The notes: a model not told the origin generated them from the letters alone. Numbered from the stretch's first letter, positions 10,125-19,053 are shown. The stretch: 64,000 nucleotides of DNA from Caldibacillus debilis DSM 16016 (GCF_000383875.1 NZ_KB912879.1:1-64000), one strand, 5' to 3'. Translations and numbers: made by a program.

Positions 10125-11282
10125 TCACGCTGACGGTCCGCCGGGGCGGACTTTCCCTTTCCGGCTGCCCCCTTTTTCCGTCCCGATATCCCCTTGATAC
10201 ATGGCAAAAATTTTCTGATGGGGAACGGGGAAGGGATATTTTTCCAAATCGGGCAGTGGGACGGCTTTGAAAGTGTCCGTTTCTATTATCTCCCCTTCCG
10301 CCCTGCCGTAATAGGCGGAAATCTGCCATTTCAGATGGGAAAAAACATGTTCCACTTTCCCGAGGGGACCGGTGATCTCGACCCGGATCCCGTGCTTCCT
10401 TTTCATCCTCTCGGCAAAATCGGCGGCGCGATCCGGAAAATGGAGTCCGTCCGCCTCCTCGGTCGGAAATTCCCAGAGGTTGGCGAGCAGACCTTCCTTC
10501 GGCCGTTTCCGGATTAAAACCCTTCCCCTTTCGTCGGTTAAAACCGCCGCCGCCAGATGAACGGTTTTCACCTTGCCGCTTTTCGTTTTCACCGGATATT
10601 CTTCCTGCAGCCCGGCGGCAAAGGCCCGGCAATGCTCCTGCACCGGGCATAACAGACAGGCGGGCCCTTTCGGCTTGCAGATGATCGCGCCAAGTTCCAT
10701 CAGCCCCTGATTAAACCCGGAAGGATCGTCCCGGGAGATGATCTCCCGGATCAGGTCCTCCATCAAATTCCTCGTCTTCGCTTTCGCAATGTCCTCGCCG
10801 ATCAAAAAAATCCTGGAAAGGACCCGCATCACGTTGCCGTCGACCGCCGGTTCGGGGATTCCGTAGGCGATGCTTAAAACGGCGCCCGCCGTATAAGGTC
10901 CGACGCCCTTCAATTTGCCGAATTGTTCCCGGCTTTTCGGCACCACGCCGCCATATTTTTCGCAAACTTCCCGGACCGCTTCCTGGAGATTTCGCACGCG
11001 GGAGTAATAACCCAGGCCTTCCCACATCTTCAAAAGTTCCTCTTCCCGGGCTTCCGCCAAGGCGCGCATGTCGGGATATTTTTCGATAAAGCGGCGGAAA
11101 TAGGGGATAACCGTGTCCACCCTCGTCTGCTGCAGCATCACTTCCGACACCCAGATTTTGTAGGGATCCTTATCCTCCCGCCAGGGCAAGGGGCGCTGCT
11201 CCCGCTGGAACCAGCCGATCAAATCTTCGCAAAATTTTTCTTTCGGGAAATCCTTCAACAGGCTGCTGACTTTCTCCTTCAC
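10125..11282 (-). CDS. mutY: A/G-specific adenine DNA glycosylase MutY
   Basis: MutY removes adenine mispaired with 8-oxoguanine. Its helix-hairpin-helix with [18 protein letters not shown] is followed by the catalytic Asp in EPAVDGNV. The iron-sulfur cluster loop has cysteines in the order C-x6-C-x2-C-x5-C ([17 protein letters not shown]). From about residue 225 a NUDIX-like domain recognises 8-oxoguanine. I start at the GTG eight bases after GGAGG (385 residues); the ATG five codons upstream has no binding site. The last 20 or so residues are Gly/Lys/Arg-rich and probably lineage-specific. The gene corresponds to yfhQ of B. subtilis. Confidence 0.95.
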   Translation of the reverse strand: MKEKVSSLLKDFPKEKFCEDLIGWFQREQRPLPWREDKDPYKIWVSEVMLQQTRVDTVIPYFRRFIEKYPDMRALAEAREEELLKMWEGLGYYSRVRNLQEAVREVCEKYGGVVPKSREQFGKLKGVGPYTAGAVLSIAYGIPEPAVDGNVMRVLSRIFLIGEDIAKAKTRNLMEDLIREIISRDDPSGFNQGLMELGAIICKPKGPACLLCPVQEHCRAFAAGLQEEYPVKTKSGKVKTVHLAAAVLTDERGRVLIRKRPKEGLLANLWEFPTEEADGLHFPDRAADFAERMKRKHGIRVEITGPLGKVEHVFSHLKWQISAYYGRAEGEIIETDTFKAVPLPDLEKYPFPVPHQKIFAMYQGDIGTEKGGSRKGKVRPGGPSA

Positions 11283-11330
11283 TGAATCATCCTCCATCGA
11301 GCCGGAAAAAACGTTTTTGCAAGAAGAAAT

Positions 11331-11645
11331 TTACGATTTTTTCAACAGGGAAATCGGCACCGCTTCCTCCCTTTTATCCCCGCCCAAACGATAGCCCCAG
11401 GCGAAAACCCCGCGGAAATGGGTCACTTTAAAAAAAGTGTCCGGCTCCTCCTTCAAACGGTAGATTTCACCGGCCTTAAAATCGTTCACATCCATCAGAT
11501 AGGCTTCCGCCATCGCCGCCTTTCTTTCCCAAACGGCGTATTCGTTGATCATGCCCATCTGCTCCGCCTTCCTTGCCTTTTCCTTCAAGCGGGCGATCTC
11601 CTGTTTCAATTCGTATTCGGTCATCTCGCTGTACCGTTTTTCCAT
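11331..11645 (-). CDS. yfhH: YfhH family protein (DUF1811)
   Basis: This 104-residue cytosolic protein has an N-terminal helical half (MEKRYSEMTEYELKQEIARLKEKARKAEQ is split over two helices) and a C-terminal beta-rich half with FKAGEIYRLKEEPDTFFKV and GVFAWGYRLGG. It matches the DUF1811 family in length and pattern, and it lies between recX and mutY as in B. subtilis. Its function is unknown. Confidence 0.92.
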   Translation of the reverse strand: MEKRYSEMTEYELKQEIARLKEKARKAEQMGMINEYAVWERKAAMAEAYLMDVNDFKAGEIYRLKEEPDTFFKVTHFRGVFAWGYRLGGDKREEAVPISLLKKS

Positions 11646-11669
11646 GGCAACTGTCCCGCCTTCCCTCCG

Positions 11670-12476
11670 TTATTCTTCTTTTTTCCTTTGCAGGAACTTT
11701 TCAATCTTTTCCAAAGGAAATCCTTTGCGGTATAAATATTGCTTCACCTTGATTTCCCGTTCCTTTTCCGGAAGGGAACGGTATTTGAACCAGGCCTTCT
11801 CCCCGGCATGTTCCAACGCCTCATCCTCCTGCAATTGCAGCCCGGTGAAGTCGGTCTCCGCCACCGCCCGGTCGCAGACGGAACGTTCGAAACCTTTGCG
11901 GAGCAAGGTTTCCTTCAAGTGGATTTTCAGCTGAAAAACGGAAAGGTTTTTCTTTTTTGCGGCGAGTTTTTCGCAAAGTTCCTTCGCCTTTTTCAATTGT
12001 TCTTCCGCAGTATAGCGGACAAGGGCGGAACGGATGATTTCGTCTTTTACCCCTTTTTCCTTCAAGGCCTTTCGGATCCATTCCGGCCCCTTGTCTTTTC
12101 CCCTCATTTGTTCGGTGACGAAGGCCTCGGCGAATTGCCCGTCGTCGATGTACCCTTTTTCCTGCAAACGGCTGAGGGTTTCCCGGACGATGCCTTCGGA
12201 GAACCCGGCGGCGGACAGATCGTCCCGGATTTCCTTTTCCGTCCGCATCCGCCGGGCCAGCGCCTTCAGCGCCCGGCTGAGCGCCCGGTTGATCTCCTCA
12301 AAGTATAAAATTTCTTCCACATCCAGCCCGGAGATTTCTTTCCCTTTATGCAAACGGAATTTGACCAGGCTTTCTTCGCTGACGGAAAGCACTTTTTCCC
12401 CTTCGTCGTCTTTTAAATGAAGGTCAAAATGTTTCGGATTCTTTTTGGAAACGGAAATTTTCTCGATCCAAGCCAT
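11670..12476 (-). CDS. recX: RecA regulator RecX
   Basis: RecX binds RecA filaments and modulates recombination. The 268-residue protein has an N-terminal extension (IEKISVSKKNPKHFDL), then three tandem three-helix repeats containing ALRYLARRMRTEKEI-like and GYIDDGQFAEAFVTEQMRGKDKGPEWIRKALKEKGV-like patterns, as in the long Bacillus RecX (YfhG). I start at the ATG five bases after GAGGTGG; a GTG three codons upstream lies on the binding site itself. It is 24 bases upstream of yfhH and probably in one operon with it. Confidence 0.94.
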   Translation of the reverse strand: MAWIEKISVSKKNPKHFDLHLKDDEGEKVLSVSEESLVKFRLHKGKEISGLDVEEILYFEEINRALSRALKALARRMRTEKEIRDDLSAAGFSEGIVRETLSRLQEKGYIDDGQFAEAFVTEQMRGKDKGPEWIRKALKEKGVKDEIIRSALVRYTAEEQLKKAKELCEKLAAKKKNLSVFQLKIHLKETLLRKGFERSVCDRAVAETDFTGLQLQEDEALEHAGEKAWFKYRSLPEKEREIKVKQYLYRKGFPLEKIEKFLQRKKEE

Positions 12477-12683
12477 TGCGGCCACCTCTGAACATTACTG
12501 TACCATAACCTGTCCGAAAACATCACCGGAGACGCCTTCGCTTTCGCCGGCGGAATGATCCTGTTCCGGGAAACATTTTATCCATACAGCGTCTTCTTTT
12601 TTTCCAGTCTGATCGTTAACCGGCTTCCCAAAGCCGTAGCCCCGGCCGAACGGGGGCGGTCCCGGTCGTGCAGGAGGGAGTCT

Positions 12684-13517
12684 TCAACGGCCGGACGTCC
12701 GTTCCTTCAAATATCGAATCAGTTCGTTTTTCGTCAAGAAAATATCCTTTAATCCCAATCTTTTCCCGAGCTTTACCGCGTTCGGCAGTTCCAGGCCGGC
12801 TTGCGCGACGATCTCCTCCCTGGCGAAAACTTCCCGCGGGTGCCCGTCGGCGATGATCTTCCCCTCGTGCAGGACAACGGCCCGGTCAAAATTTTCCGCG
12901 ACAAAATCCATGTCATGGAGAATGGCCAGCACCAGTTTCCCCCGCTCCCGCAAACGCCGGATCGTCCGTTTAATGATCTCCCTGCCTTCGTAATCCTGCC
13001 CCATCGTCGGCTCATCGAGGATGAGGATGTCCGGGTCCATCGACAGGATGGATGCGATGCTCACCAGCTTCCGCTGGGAAAGATTCAAATCATAAGGATT
13101 TTCATGTTTTAAATGGCTGATCCCTAACATTTCCAGGGCTTCTTTCGCCGATCTTTCCGCCTTTTCCCCGGAAAAGCCGATGATCTTCGGCCCGAACGTC
13201 ACCTCTTCCAGGACGGACGGCTTAAAAATTTGGTCGTTCGGATTTTGGAACACGAGCCCGACCGTTTTTGCCAAATCCCGGACCGTCATGGAACCGGCGG
13301 GGATTCCGTTGATGAGGATCCTTCCCTTATCCGGTTTCAGCAGGCCCTTGATCAATTTGACGAGGGTCGTTTTCCCCGCCCCGTTTTGCCCGATGATGGC
13401 CGTCGGTCCTCCGGAAAATTCCGCGGAAAAATTTTCGAAAACCATATCCCTTCCGTTGTAAGAAAAGGCCAACTGTTGTACGGAAATCCGGTTCAATGCC
13501 TTCACCGCCCTTTTCAT
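12684..13517 (-). CDS. ecfA: ECF transporter ATPase (second A component)
   Basis: One of two ATPases that power an energy-coupling-factor importer. The 277 residues include Walker A GQNGAGKTT, the Q-loop VFQNPNDQIF, a divergent signature YDLNLSQRKLVSIASIL (SQRK instead of SGGQ), Walker B DILILDEPTMGQD and a switch His in LAILHDMDF. The start overlaps the upstream gene's stop by four bases (ATGA), showing translational coupling. A TTG eight codons in with GGTGAAGG before it is an alternative start. It is the last gene of the S-T-A-A operon. Confidence 0.9.
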   Translation of the reverse strand: MKRAVKALNRISVQQLAFSYNGRDMVFENFSAEFSGGPTAIIGQNGAGKTTLVKLIKGLLKPDKGRILINGIPAGSMTVRDLAKTVGLVFQNPNDQIFKPSVLEEVTFGPKIIGFSGEKAERSAKEALEMLGISHLKHENPYDLNLSQRKLVSIASILSMDPDILILDEPTMGQDYEGREIIKRTIRRLRERGKLVLAILHDMDFVAENFDRAVVLHEGKIIADGHPREVFAREEIVAQAGLELPNAVKLGKRLGLKDIFLTKNELIRYLKERTSGR

Positions 13518-14389
13518 TCGGTAAACCGTTCATCGGTGCCCGCCGCGCCTTGCAAACGTCCTTTCAGCAGGGCAAGAAGTTCGTCCGGAGCGGCCGGATA
13601 CAGGCCGGCTTCGTCCCTCAAGTCCAATTCCTTGGCGATCTGCGCGGCAAGGGGAAGTTCCACCCCGTAACTTTCCGCGTTCTCCATGGAAAATACCCGC
13701 TTCGGCGCGTCGAAAGCGGCGCATTTCCCGTCGTGCAGCAGCAACAGTTTATCCGCGTACTCCGCCAGCTTTTCCACTTTATGCTCCGCGACGAGGATCG
13801 TCATCCCTTCCTTCGCCAGATTCCGGATCACTTGAAAAACCTCTTCCGTCCCTTGCGGGTCGAGCTGGGAGGTCGGTTCATCCAAAATGAGAATGTCCGG
13901 CTTCATCACGAGCATGCCGGCGATCGCCACCCGCTGCATTTGCCCGCCCGACAGTTCAAAGGGGTTCTTTTCCCGGATCCCTTCAATGCCGAGCAATTTC
14001 ATGCTCCATTCGATCCTTTCCGCCATCTCTTCCCTGGGCACCCCGGCATTTTCCAGCCCGAAGGCGATTTCCTCAAATACCGTCTCTTTGGCGGCCGATA
14101 TTTGCGTGAAGGGATTGTCAAAAACGAGGCCGGCTTTGCGGGAAATTTCCGCCACGGTGCTTGTTTTCACCTCCAGCCCGTCCAGGAGGACCCTTCCTCC
14201 GTAGGCGCCGCGGAAAAAATGGGGAACGAGCCCCGTTAACGCATAGCACAAGGTGGATTTCCCCGAGCCGTTCTTCCCGATGATTCCGATCAATTCCCCC
14301 GCGTTTACTTCAAAAGACACATCGTCCAGCGCGAGCCTTTCCGCGCCGGGATATCTGTATTTCAGCCCTTCCACGACGATTTTCTTCAT
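13514..14389 (-). CDS. ecfA: ECF transporter ATPase (first A component)
   Basis: The 291-residue ABC ATPase has Walker A GKNGSGKST, Q-loop VFDNPFTQISAA, a full signature FELSGGQMQRVAIAGML, Walker B DILILDEPTSQLD and switch His in LVAEHKVEKL. The pair of unequal ATPases, one canonical and one with a degenerate signature, is typical of ECF modules. The ATG at 14389 follows GGAGGG at seven bases and overlaps the ecfT stop codon region. Confidence 0.92.
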   Translation of the reverse strand: MKKIVVEGLKYRYPGAERLALDDVSFEVNAGELIGIIGKNGSGKSTLCYALTGLVPHFFRGAYGGRVLLDGLEVKTSTVAEISRKAGLVFDNPFTQISAAKETVFEEIAFGLENAGVPREEMAERIEWSMKLLGIEGIREKNPFELSGGQMQRVAIAGMLVMKPDILILDEPTSQLDPQGTEEVFQVIRNLAKEGMTILVAEHKVEKLAEYADKLLLLHDGKCAAFDAPKRVFSMENAESYGVELPLAAQIAKELDLRDEAGLYPAAPDELLALLKGRLQGAAGTDERFTE

Positions 14390-15153
14390 ATCAGGACCCT
14401 CCAAACCGCGCTTCCTAACAGGAGGAGGAGAAAGAACCAGCGGGCCTGGCGGCTATAGCGGCCCTCTTCATACTCCTTCAGGAAGGTCCGCTTCCCCTTC
14501 GAACCGAATCCCCTGAGTTCCAAAGCCATCGTCCTTTCCTTCGTCGCGATGAGGGAACTCATAATAACGGGGACGAGCAAGGGGAAAAGGGCCTTCGCCC
14601 GCGTGAGGAGATTCCCCTCCGTCTCCACCCCCCTTGCCCGCTGGGCATCCTTGATCTTGTTGACCGTGGCAACCATCTGAGGGATAATCCGGAAAACCGA
14701 ATGGATCACATAGCCGATCCTTGGGGACAACCCCGTTTGCACCAGGCCGTTCACCAGCAGATCGGGGTTCGTCGTCAAAATGACGACCCCGAAACCGCAA
14801 ATCATATTGAGAAGCCGGATGATCAAAAGTGCGGCGAGCGACAGCCCTTCCCGGTAAAAATGAATTCCCCCGGCGGAAAACAAGGGCGTCCGGTTGTCCG
14901 GATGGAAAATGCCATGCACGATGACGATGGACAGCATTAAAAAAAAGCTTAAAAATAGGATCGGCAAGATCTTTCTGAAGACCTTCGCCAGAACAAGCAA
15001 GAGGATGTTGAGGCACAGAAAAAAAGCGGCCACGCCCATATATGGCAAAATATACGGGATGGCGGAAACGGTGATCCCATAAAAAAGTTTCGTTACCGGA
15101 TCGCTCCTGTGCACCCACGTGTTCCGTTCCTCATAGAGACCCATTCCGTTCAC
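14386..15153 (-). CDS. ecfT: ECF transporter transmembrane component EcfT
   Basis: The scaffold subunit couples ATP hydrolysis to the S component. It has about five to six hydrophobic helices (for example ILPYMGVAAFFLCLNILLLV and FLSFFLMLSIVIVH) and the two Ala/Leu-Arg-Gly coupling helices, AQRARGVETEG and MALELRGFGSKG, that contact the ATPases. A GTG start (15153) eight bases from GGTGG gives 255 residues. The operon follows the order S-T-A-A. Confidence 0.92.
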   Translation of the reverse strand: MNGMGLYEERNTWVHRSDPVTKLFYGITVSAIPYILPYMGVAAFFLCLNILLLVLAKVFRKILPILFLSFFLMLSIVIVHGIFHPDNRTPLFSAGGIHFYREGLSLAALLIIRLLNMICGFGVVILTTNPDLLVNGLVQTGLSPRIGYVIHSVFRIIPQMVATVNKIKDAQRARGVETEGNLLTRAKALFPLLVPVIMSSLIATKERTMALELRGFGSKGKRTFLKEYEEGRYSRQARWFFLLLLLGSAVWRVLI

Positions 15154-15215
15154 TAAAAATCCCACCTCAAAAAGGCAAAAAGCGAAAAGAAGGCCTTTCC
15201 GCTTTTCGCCCGCGG

Positions 15216-15809
15216 TTATAATTCTTCAATCTCATCGTCGGCAAATAATTGCTTGATGTTTTTCGGCAATCCGATATAGATAAAGTAGCCGATGAGAACG
15301 GTGAGCAGCTTGTCCGGAACGTCGACGACAATGCTGTCTAAAAAGGAAGCGAGCCACAGGGGGGCGTTCAAATGAATGACATAGGCGAACAGCGCGTCTC
15401 CCCAAAAGTTCCCGGTCAAGCCTTCCCAGTAGATGATGTTTAACGGTGTCGAAACGATGGAAGAGACAACACCCACGATCAATCCGAGGCCGAGGACCCG
15501 GGGAAAACTCTTCAGCCAGCCCCTGTAAGAGAGAATCCCGACGACAAGACCGATGGCGAGGCTGGTAATGAAATAAACGGTGGACACCGGATCCAAAGTA
15601 AAACCGTAAATGATATTATTGATCATTCCGGAAATCGCCCCGATGACCGGCCCGGCGAGCATGCTGCCCAATACCGTCCCGATGGAATCGAGCCAGAGGG
15701 GCAATTTCAACAAAGAAGCCAATGTCTTGCCGACATAATTGATGCCGACGGCCACGGGAATCAACACCAGCCCCGCGGTGGAAATCTTCCATAAAGCTTT
15801 TTTGCCCAT
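15216..15809 (-). CDS. ECF transporter substrate-binding (S) component, substrate unknown
   Basis: The 197-residue membrane protein has about six helices, starting with ISTAGLVLIPVAVGINYVGK. It has the LPLWLDSIGTVLGSMLAGPVIGAISGMINNIIYG region that I associate with S components of the group named after Clostridioides difficile CD3073. Because it has its own T and two A genes directly downstream, this is a dedicated (group I) ECF transporter. The substrate is probably a vitamin-like or purine/pyrimidine-type micronutrient, but the sequence alone does not tell. The ATG follows AAAGGAGG at six bases. Upstream in-frame codons read as Glu/Arg-rich sequence, more likely leader RNA than protein. Confidence 0.8.
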   Translation of the reverse strand: MGKKALWKISTAGLVLIPVAVGINYVGKTLASLLKLPLWLDSIGTVLGSMLAGPVIGAISGMINNIIYGFTLDPVSTVYFITSLAIGLVVGILSYRGWLKSFPRVLGLGLIVGVVSSIVSTPLNIIYWEGLTGNFWGDALFAYVIHLNAPLWLASFLDSIVVDVPDKLLTVLIGYFIYIGLPKNIKQLFADDEIEEL

Positions 15810-15984
15810 CTCCATCCTCCTTTCTTGTTTTGCGATCTTGCTTCGCAATTCGCTCCGCCGTGCTTCTTCCCGTTGTGCTTCGCCGTTCCGCCGGGCAATT
15901 GCCCAAAAAACCCTCGGCGAAAAACCCCCTTCGCGCCCCCTTCCGCGGCCGCATTGCATCCGCCGTCAAAAGCCCTGCGGCGGC

Positions 15985-16575
15985 TTACCGGGAGGCCGAC
16001 CGGTTTTGGAAAAAGGGAAGCTCCTTTTTGGCTTCTTCCCATTCTTCCCTGAGGATGCCCATTCGGATCGAATCATAATACACGCCTTGGTAATAGCGGC
16101 ACTTCCGCAGTCTTCCTTCCATTTTCATTCCCAATTTTTCCGCGGCACGGATCATCCTCGGATTCCCCGACCATGTCGTCAGCCCGACCCGGGCGATTTC
16201 CAAATGCTGAAACAGATAATCGATCCATAAAGCCAATGCCTCGGTCCCCAAACCGCGGCTCCAGAAACGGGAAGGGTAGATGACGATGCCGGCTTCCAGC
16301 CACCGGGTCGATTCGTCCTCCCAATAATAATTGACCGTCCCGATCGCTTCCCCCAGATGTTCGATGATCATCCTTCCGGGCGGCTCTTTTTTGCGCAAAT
16401 GCTTTTCCATCGCGGAAGCGAACGCTTCCAAGGACATCGGTTCAAGGGGGTAATAAGGGGCATCGTACTTCTTCCACTCGGTGTGTTCTTTCCCGTAGAT
16501 ATACCGGTACAGGATCGGGATGTCCGATTCTTTCAACGGACGCAAAATGACGTTTTTTCCCTTGATGACCGTCAA
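15985..16575 (-). CDS. GNAT N-acetyltransferase (RimJ/RimL type)
   Basis: The 196-residue protein begins at a TTG eight bases after GGGAGG; the ATG eleven codons upstream has no binding site. It opens with VILRPLKESDIPILYRY, typical of RimJ/RimL acetyltransferases. It carries the acetyl-CoA pyrophosphate-binding region at YPSRFWSRGLGTEALALWIDY and the AAEKLGMKMEGRLR strand-helix near the C terminus. The acetyl acceptor (protein N terminus or small molecule) cannot be told. It lies upstream of the ECF operon on the same strand but separated by 175 bases. Confidence 0.88.
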   Translation of the reverse strand: MTVIKGKNVILRPLKESDIPILYRYIYGKEHTEWKKYDAPYYPLEPMSLEAFASAMEKHLRKKEPPGRMIIEHLGEAIGTVNYYWEDESTRWLEAGIVIYPSRFWSRGLGTEALALWIDYLFQHLEIARVGLTTWSGNPRMIRAAEKLGMKMEGRLRKCRYYQGVYYDSIRMGILREEWEEAKKELPFFQNRSASR

Positions 16576-16706
16576 CGGCGAATCCTCCCAAAGCGAAAAT
16601 ATCGTCATGCTTTAAAAAAATTGTATCAAAATCAGGCCGACAGAAAAACAGGAATTTTACGAAGGAAAATTTTTCCCCGCTTTTTTTGAATATTTTAAAC
16701 TTATGG

Positions 16707-16735
16707 ATGACATTTCCTTTCATTCCCGTTATACT
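16707..16735 (+). promoter_or_regulatory. sigma-A promoter of the MFS gene
   Basis: ATGACA (16707-16712) and TATACT (16730-16735) are separated by 17 bases and lie about 45 bases before the likely start codon of the MFS exporter. Confidence 0.6.
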
Positions 16736-16781
16736 ATTTACAGTTTCGTGTTCCGAAATAAATATGAGGGACGGGAAAACC

Positions 16782-17990
16782 ATGTGGAGAAACCGGAATG
16801 TCTGGATCATCATCTCCGGCGAGTTTATCGCCGGGGTCGGGCTTTGGATCGGCATCATCGGAAATCTGGAATTCATGCAGGAACGGGTGCCTTCGGACTT
16901 CGTAAAATCCCTTATCCTTGCCTCCGGCATTTTGGCGGGCATCATGGCGAGTCCCCTGGCAGGGCGGATGATCGACACTTACAGAAAAAAAACGATCCTC
17001 CTCTGTTCGGGCTTTTTCCGGATCATCAGCGTCCTGTTCATGTTCATCGCCCTTGCCGCCGATTCCGTGGCTTGGATGGTGGTCTTTTTGATCGCGATGC
17101 AATTGTCCGCCGCCTTCTATTTTCCCGCCTTGCAGGCCGCCATCCCGCTTATCGTGAAAGAGAATGAGCTGTTGGCGGTGAACGGCGCCCATATGAATGC
17201 CGGAACCTTGGCCCGCATTGTCGGGACGGCGATCGGAGGGTCGCTCCTCCTCTTTTTGAGTTTGCCGATGCTGTATCTCTGTTCGATCTTCGCTTATATC
17301 CTGCTCTTTATTTTTACCTTTTTCCTGCGGATCGACGAAAACCCGGGGCGGGCCGGCCAAAAGGCCGATGCAAAAAAAGAGAGGGGATTTCAGGAGGTCA
17401 TGCCGGCGATCAAAAGCAGGCCGGCCATTCTCATGACGCTGATCATCGTTCTCATGCCCCTGCTGATGATCGGGGGCTTCAATTTGATCGTCATCAATAT
17501 CAGCGAAATCTACGGCGACCCTTCGGTCAAAGGGCTCGTTTATACGACGGAAGGGATCTCCTTCATGCTCGGGGCCTATTTTGTCAAAAAAATCAGCGCC
17601 AGGCGGTCTCCCTTCGCCATCCTTGGCTTTTTTTCGCTCTTGATGGGCCTGGGTGAAATCCTCCTGTTTTTTGTCCATTTTAAAATCCTGCTGTTTTTAT
17701 CCTTTGTCTTGTTCGGATTTTCGATCGGCTGCATTTTCCCGACGGCGGCCACGATCTTTCAAACCAAGATGCCGAAGGAATATCACGGACGATTTTTTTC
17801 CTTCCGCAATATGCTGGAGAGGATCGGTTTTCAGGTCGTCCTGTTGGGAACGGGCTTCCTGCTCGACACCATCGGTTTGCCCTACATGGTCCTGATCTAC
17901 GGTTCCCTTTCCCTCCTGATCACCGTGCTCTTTTCCGCCAAGCTCCGGAAAACGGGCGCCAAACGAGAAGCGGGGATGCTTCGATTTTAA
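16782..17990 (+). CDS. MFS transporter (efflux type)
   Basis: The 402-residue protein has about twelve hydrophobic helices. The loop between helices 2 and 3 carries GRMIDTYRKKTILLCSGFFRI, a variant of the MFS G-x-x-x-D-R/K signature. It resembles the EntS/macrolide-efflux-like branch often annotated as MFS exporter. The substrate is unknown. I take the ATG of MWRNRNVW, about 11 bases after GAGGG and downstream of the -10 element; an ATG six codons earlier (16764) is also possible and a much earlier one (16686) precedes the promoter. Confidence 0.85.
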   Translation: MWRNRNVWIIISGEFIAGVGLWIGIIGNLEFMQERVPSDFVKSLILASGILAGIMASPLAGRMIDTYRKKTILLCSGFFRIISVLFMFIALAADSVAWMVVFLIAMQLSAAFYFPALQAAIPLIVKENELLAVNGAHMNAGTLARIVGTAIGGSLLLFLSLPMLYLCSIFAYILLFIFTFFLRIDENPGRAGQKADAKKERGFQEVMPAIKSRPAILMTLIIVLMPLLMIGGFNLIVINISEIYGDPSVKGLVYTTEGISFMLGAYFVKKISARRSPFAILGFFSLLMGLGEILLFFVHFKILLFLSFVLFGFSIGCIFPTAATIFQTKMPKEYHGRFFSFRNMLERIGFQVVLLGTGFLLDTIGLPYMVLIYGSLSLLITVLFSAKLRKTGAKREAGMLRF

Positions 17991-18255
17991 TCCCGGGGGA
18001 AGGGAGCCCGAATGAAACATGGCGGAAATCTTTCCGGGGGCTCCTTGTTGCAGCATCTGCAGACATTTTCATCAGGGGAAAAACGTCCGGAGATGGGCCA
18101 TATTTCCTGCCTCCGGACAAAAAAAGCCGATGCTGCGCTTGGGCCCGCTGCCCTTCCTAAAATCAGGCCGCCGGGCCCTTTCCGCCCGTGCAAGGGGTTT
18201 TCCGTCTCCCTGCGGCTGCCCGGAATTTCTATGACCGGCGGGGAAAACTTTGATT
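17991..18255. other. gap between MFS gene and the DUF3147 remnant
   Basis: No gene is supported. The genes on either side converge here. No T-tailed hairpin was recognised. Confidence 0.4.
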
Positions 18256-18611
18256 TTAATGAAAGATCAAATTTTGCAAGCATAAAAAAACGGCCCAGCC
18301 GATGATCCCTAAAAGGATGGCCGGCCAGAAGGGGAAGGAAGCCATTAAGCCAATGCAGCAACCAATAACAGCACCGCGGTGGCCGGCAATCCCACCAAGA
18401 CACCGAAAACGAACCGGCTGATCCTCTCCGTTTCCTCCCCTTGATCGTAAAGCCAAATGACACTGAGGATGCTTACCAAGGGCAATGCGGCGACGGCACC
18501 GCCAAAGGCGGGGCTTTTCCTGGCAATTTCCGTCACGGTTCCGATTATGATGGCGGAAATGATGATCTTTACGACTGAAACATCTTTTCGCCCCTTCACT
18601 GAGCAGCGCAA
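18256..18611 (-). pseudogene. DUF3147 small membrane protein, broken by one or two frameshifts
   Basis: In a second reverse frame (18345-18611) the sequence VVKIIISAIIIGTVTEIARK...GGAVAALPLVSILSVIWLY is a clear DUF3147 protein with its first three membrane helices. It stops at a TAA at 18345-18347 just where the fourth helix should begin. That helix (PAILLGIIGWAVFLCL) is found in the frame of the upstream MarR gene, ending at 18256. The start is also odd: the ATG with the best ribosome binding site (ATGTTTCAGTCGTAA) is in the third frame and stops after four codons. One base change at each end would restore a protein of about 115 residues. Either the gene is decaying, or one shift is a sequencing error. 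Confidence 0.7.
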
Positions 18612-18996
18612 ATGCCTTTTGGATCGTTTCCAAATCGGCAGCGGAGAAATGGTTCAGGAGCCGCTTCAATTTTTCTTCGTCGAGCATCGTATGGCGGTGA
18701 AGCGCTGTTTTTCCTTCCTGCGTTAAAACGACGATCACTTTCCTTTCGTCGGAACCGCTCCTTGATTTTCGGACGAAACCTTTTTTCATCAACCGTTTCA
18801 CATGCTCCGAAGCGGTGTTGTGGGAAACCCGGAGGTGCTTGGCCACATCGCCGACCGTAGCTTCCCCTTTTTTGTCGATGTGCTGCAAAATGCGGACCAT
18901 CTGGTGGCTGATCGGTTCGTCATAGGAATAATGCAAATAATAATAAATATCCGACCATTGTTCGTTTAAGGCGGTGATGATCTTTTCTTCTTCCAA
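18256..18996 (-). CDS. MarR family regulator, frame runs on into a disrupted DUF3147 gene
   Basis: Residues 1 to about 140 are a MarR-type winged-helix repressor: MVRILQHIDKKGEATVGDVAKHLRVSHNTASEHVKRLMKKGF is the DNA-binding part and SDERKVIVVLTQEGK the wing. The start is a TTG seven bases after GGAGGG. After about ALLSEGAKRCFSRK the frame does not stop but continues through about 75 basic, low-complexity residues that look like out-of-frame translation. It ends in a hydrophobic tail (FWPAILLGIIGWAVFLCL) that belongs to the neighbouring DUF3147 gene. The true MarR protein was probably about 140 residues long. Two palindromes upstream are likely its operators. Confidence 0.8.
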   Translation of the reverse strand: MEEEKIITALNEQWSDIYYYLHYSYDEPISHQMVRILQHIDKKGEATVGDVAKHLRVSHNTASEHVKRLMKKGFVRKSRSGSDERKVIVVLTQEGKTALHRHTMLDEEKLKRLLNHFSAADLETIQKAFALLSEGAKRCFSRKDHHFRHHNRNRDGNCQEKPRLWRCRRRIALGKHPQCHLALRSRGGNGEDQPVRFRCLGGIAGHRGAVIGCCIGLMASFPFWPAILLGIIGWAVFLCLQNLIFH

Positions 18997-19017
18997 CCTC
19001 TTCCCTCCTTTTCATTT

Positions 19018-19053
19018 ATATCTACAATCAGATATATTCGTATATCAAGATAT
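19018..19053. promoter_or_regulatory. two palindromes, likely MarR operators
   Basis: ATATCT-6-AGATAT (19018-19035) and ATATC-2-GATAT (19042-19053) lie 22-57 bases upstream of the MarR start. On the reverse strand a TTGATA and a TAGATA/TATAAA pair could form the promoter inside them, so binding would block transcription. Autoregulation is an inference. Confidence 0.55.

Noticed and set aside
15810-15984. TPP or other known riboswitch in front of the ECF operon
   Set aside because: No known core, such as the CUGAGA of TPP switches, could be found on the reverse strand.
16734-17678. 314-codon frame antisense to the MFS gene
   Set aside because: It is a mirror of a membrane-protein gene (Asp/His/Gln-rich translation), a usual artefact of GC-rich coding DNA.
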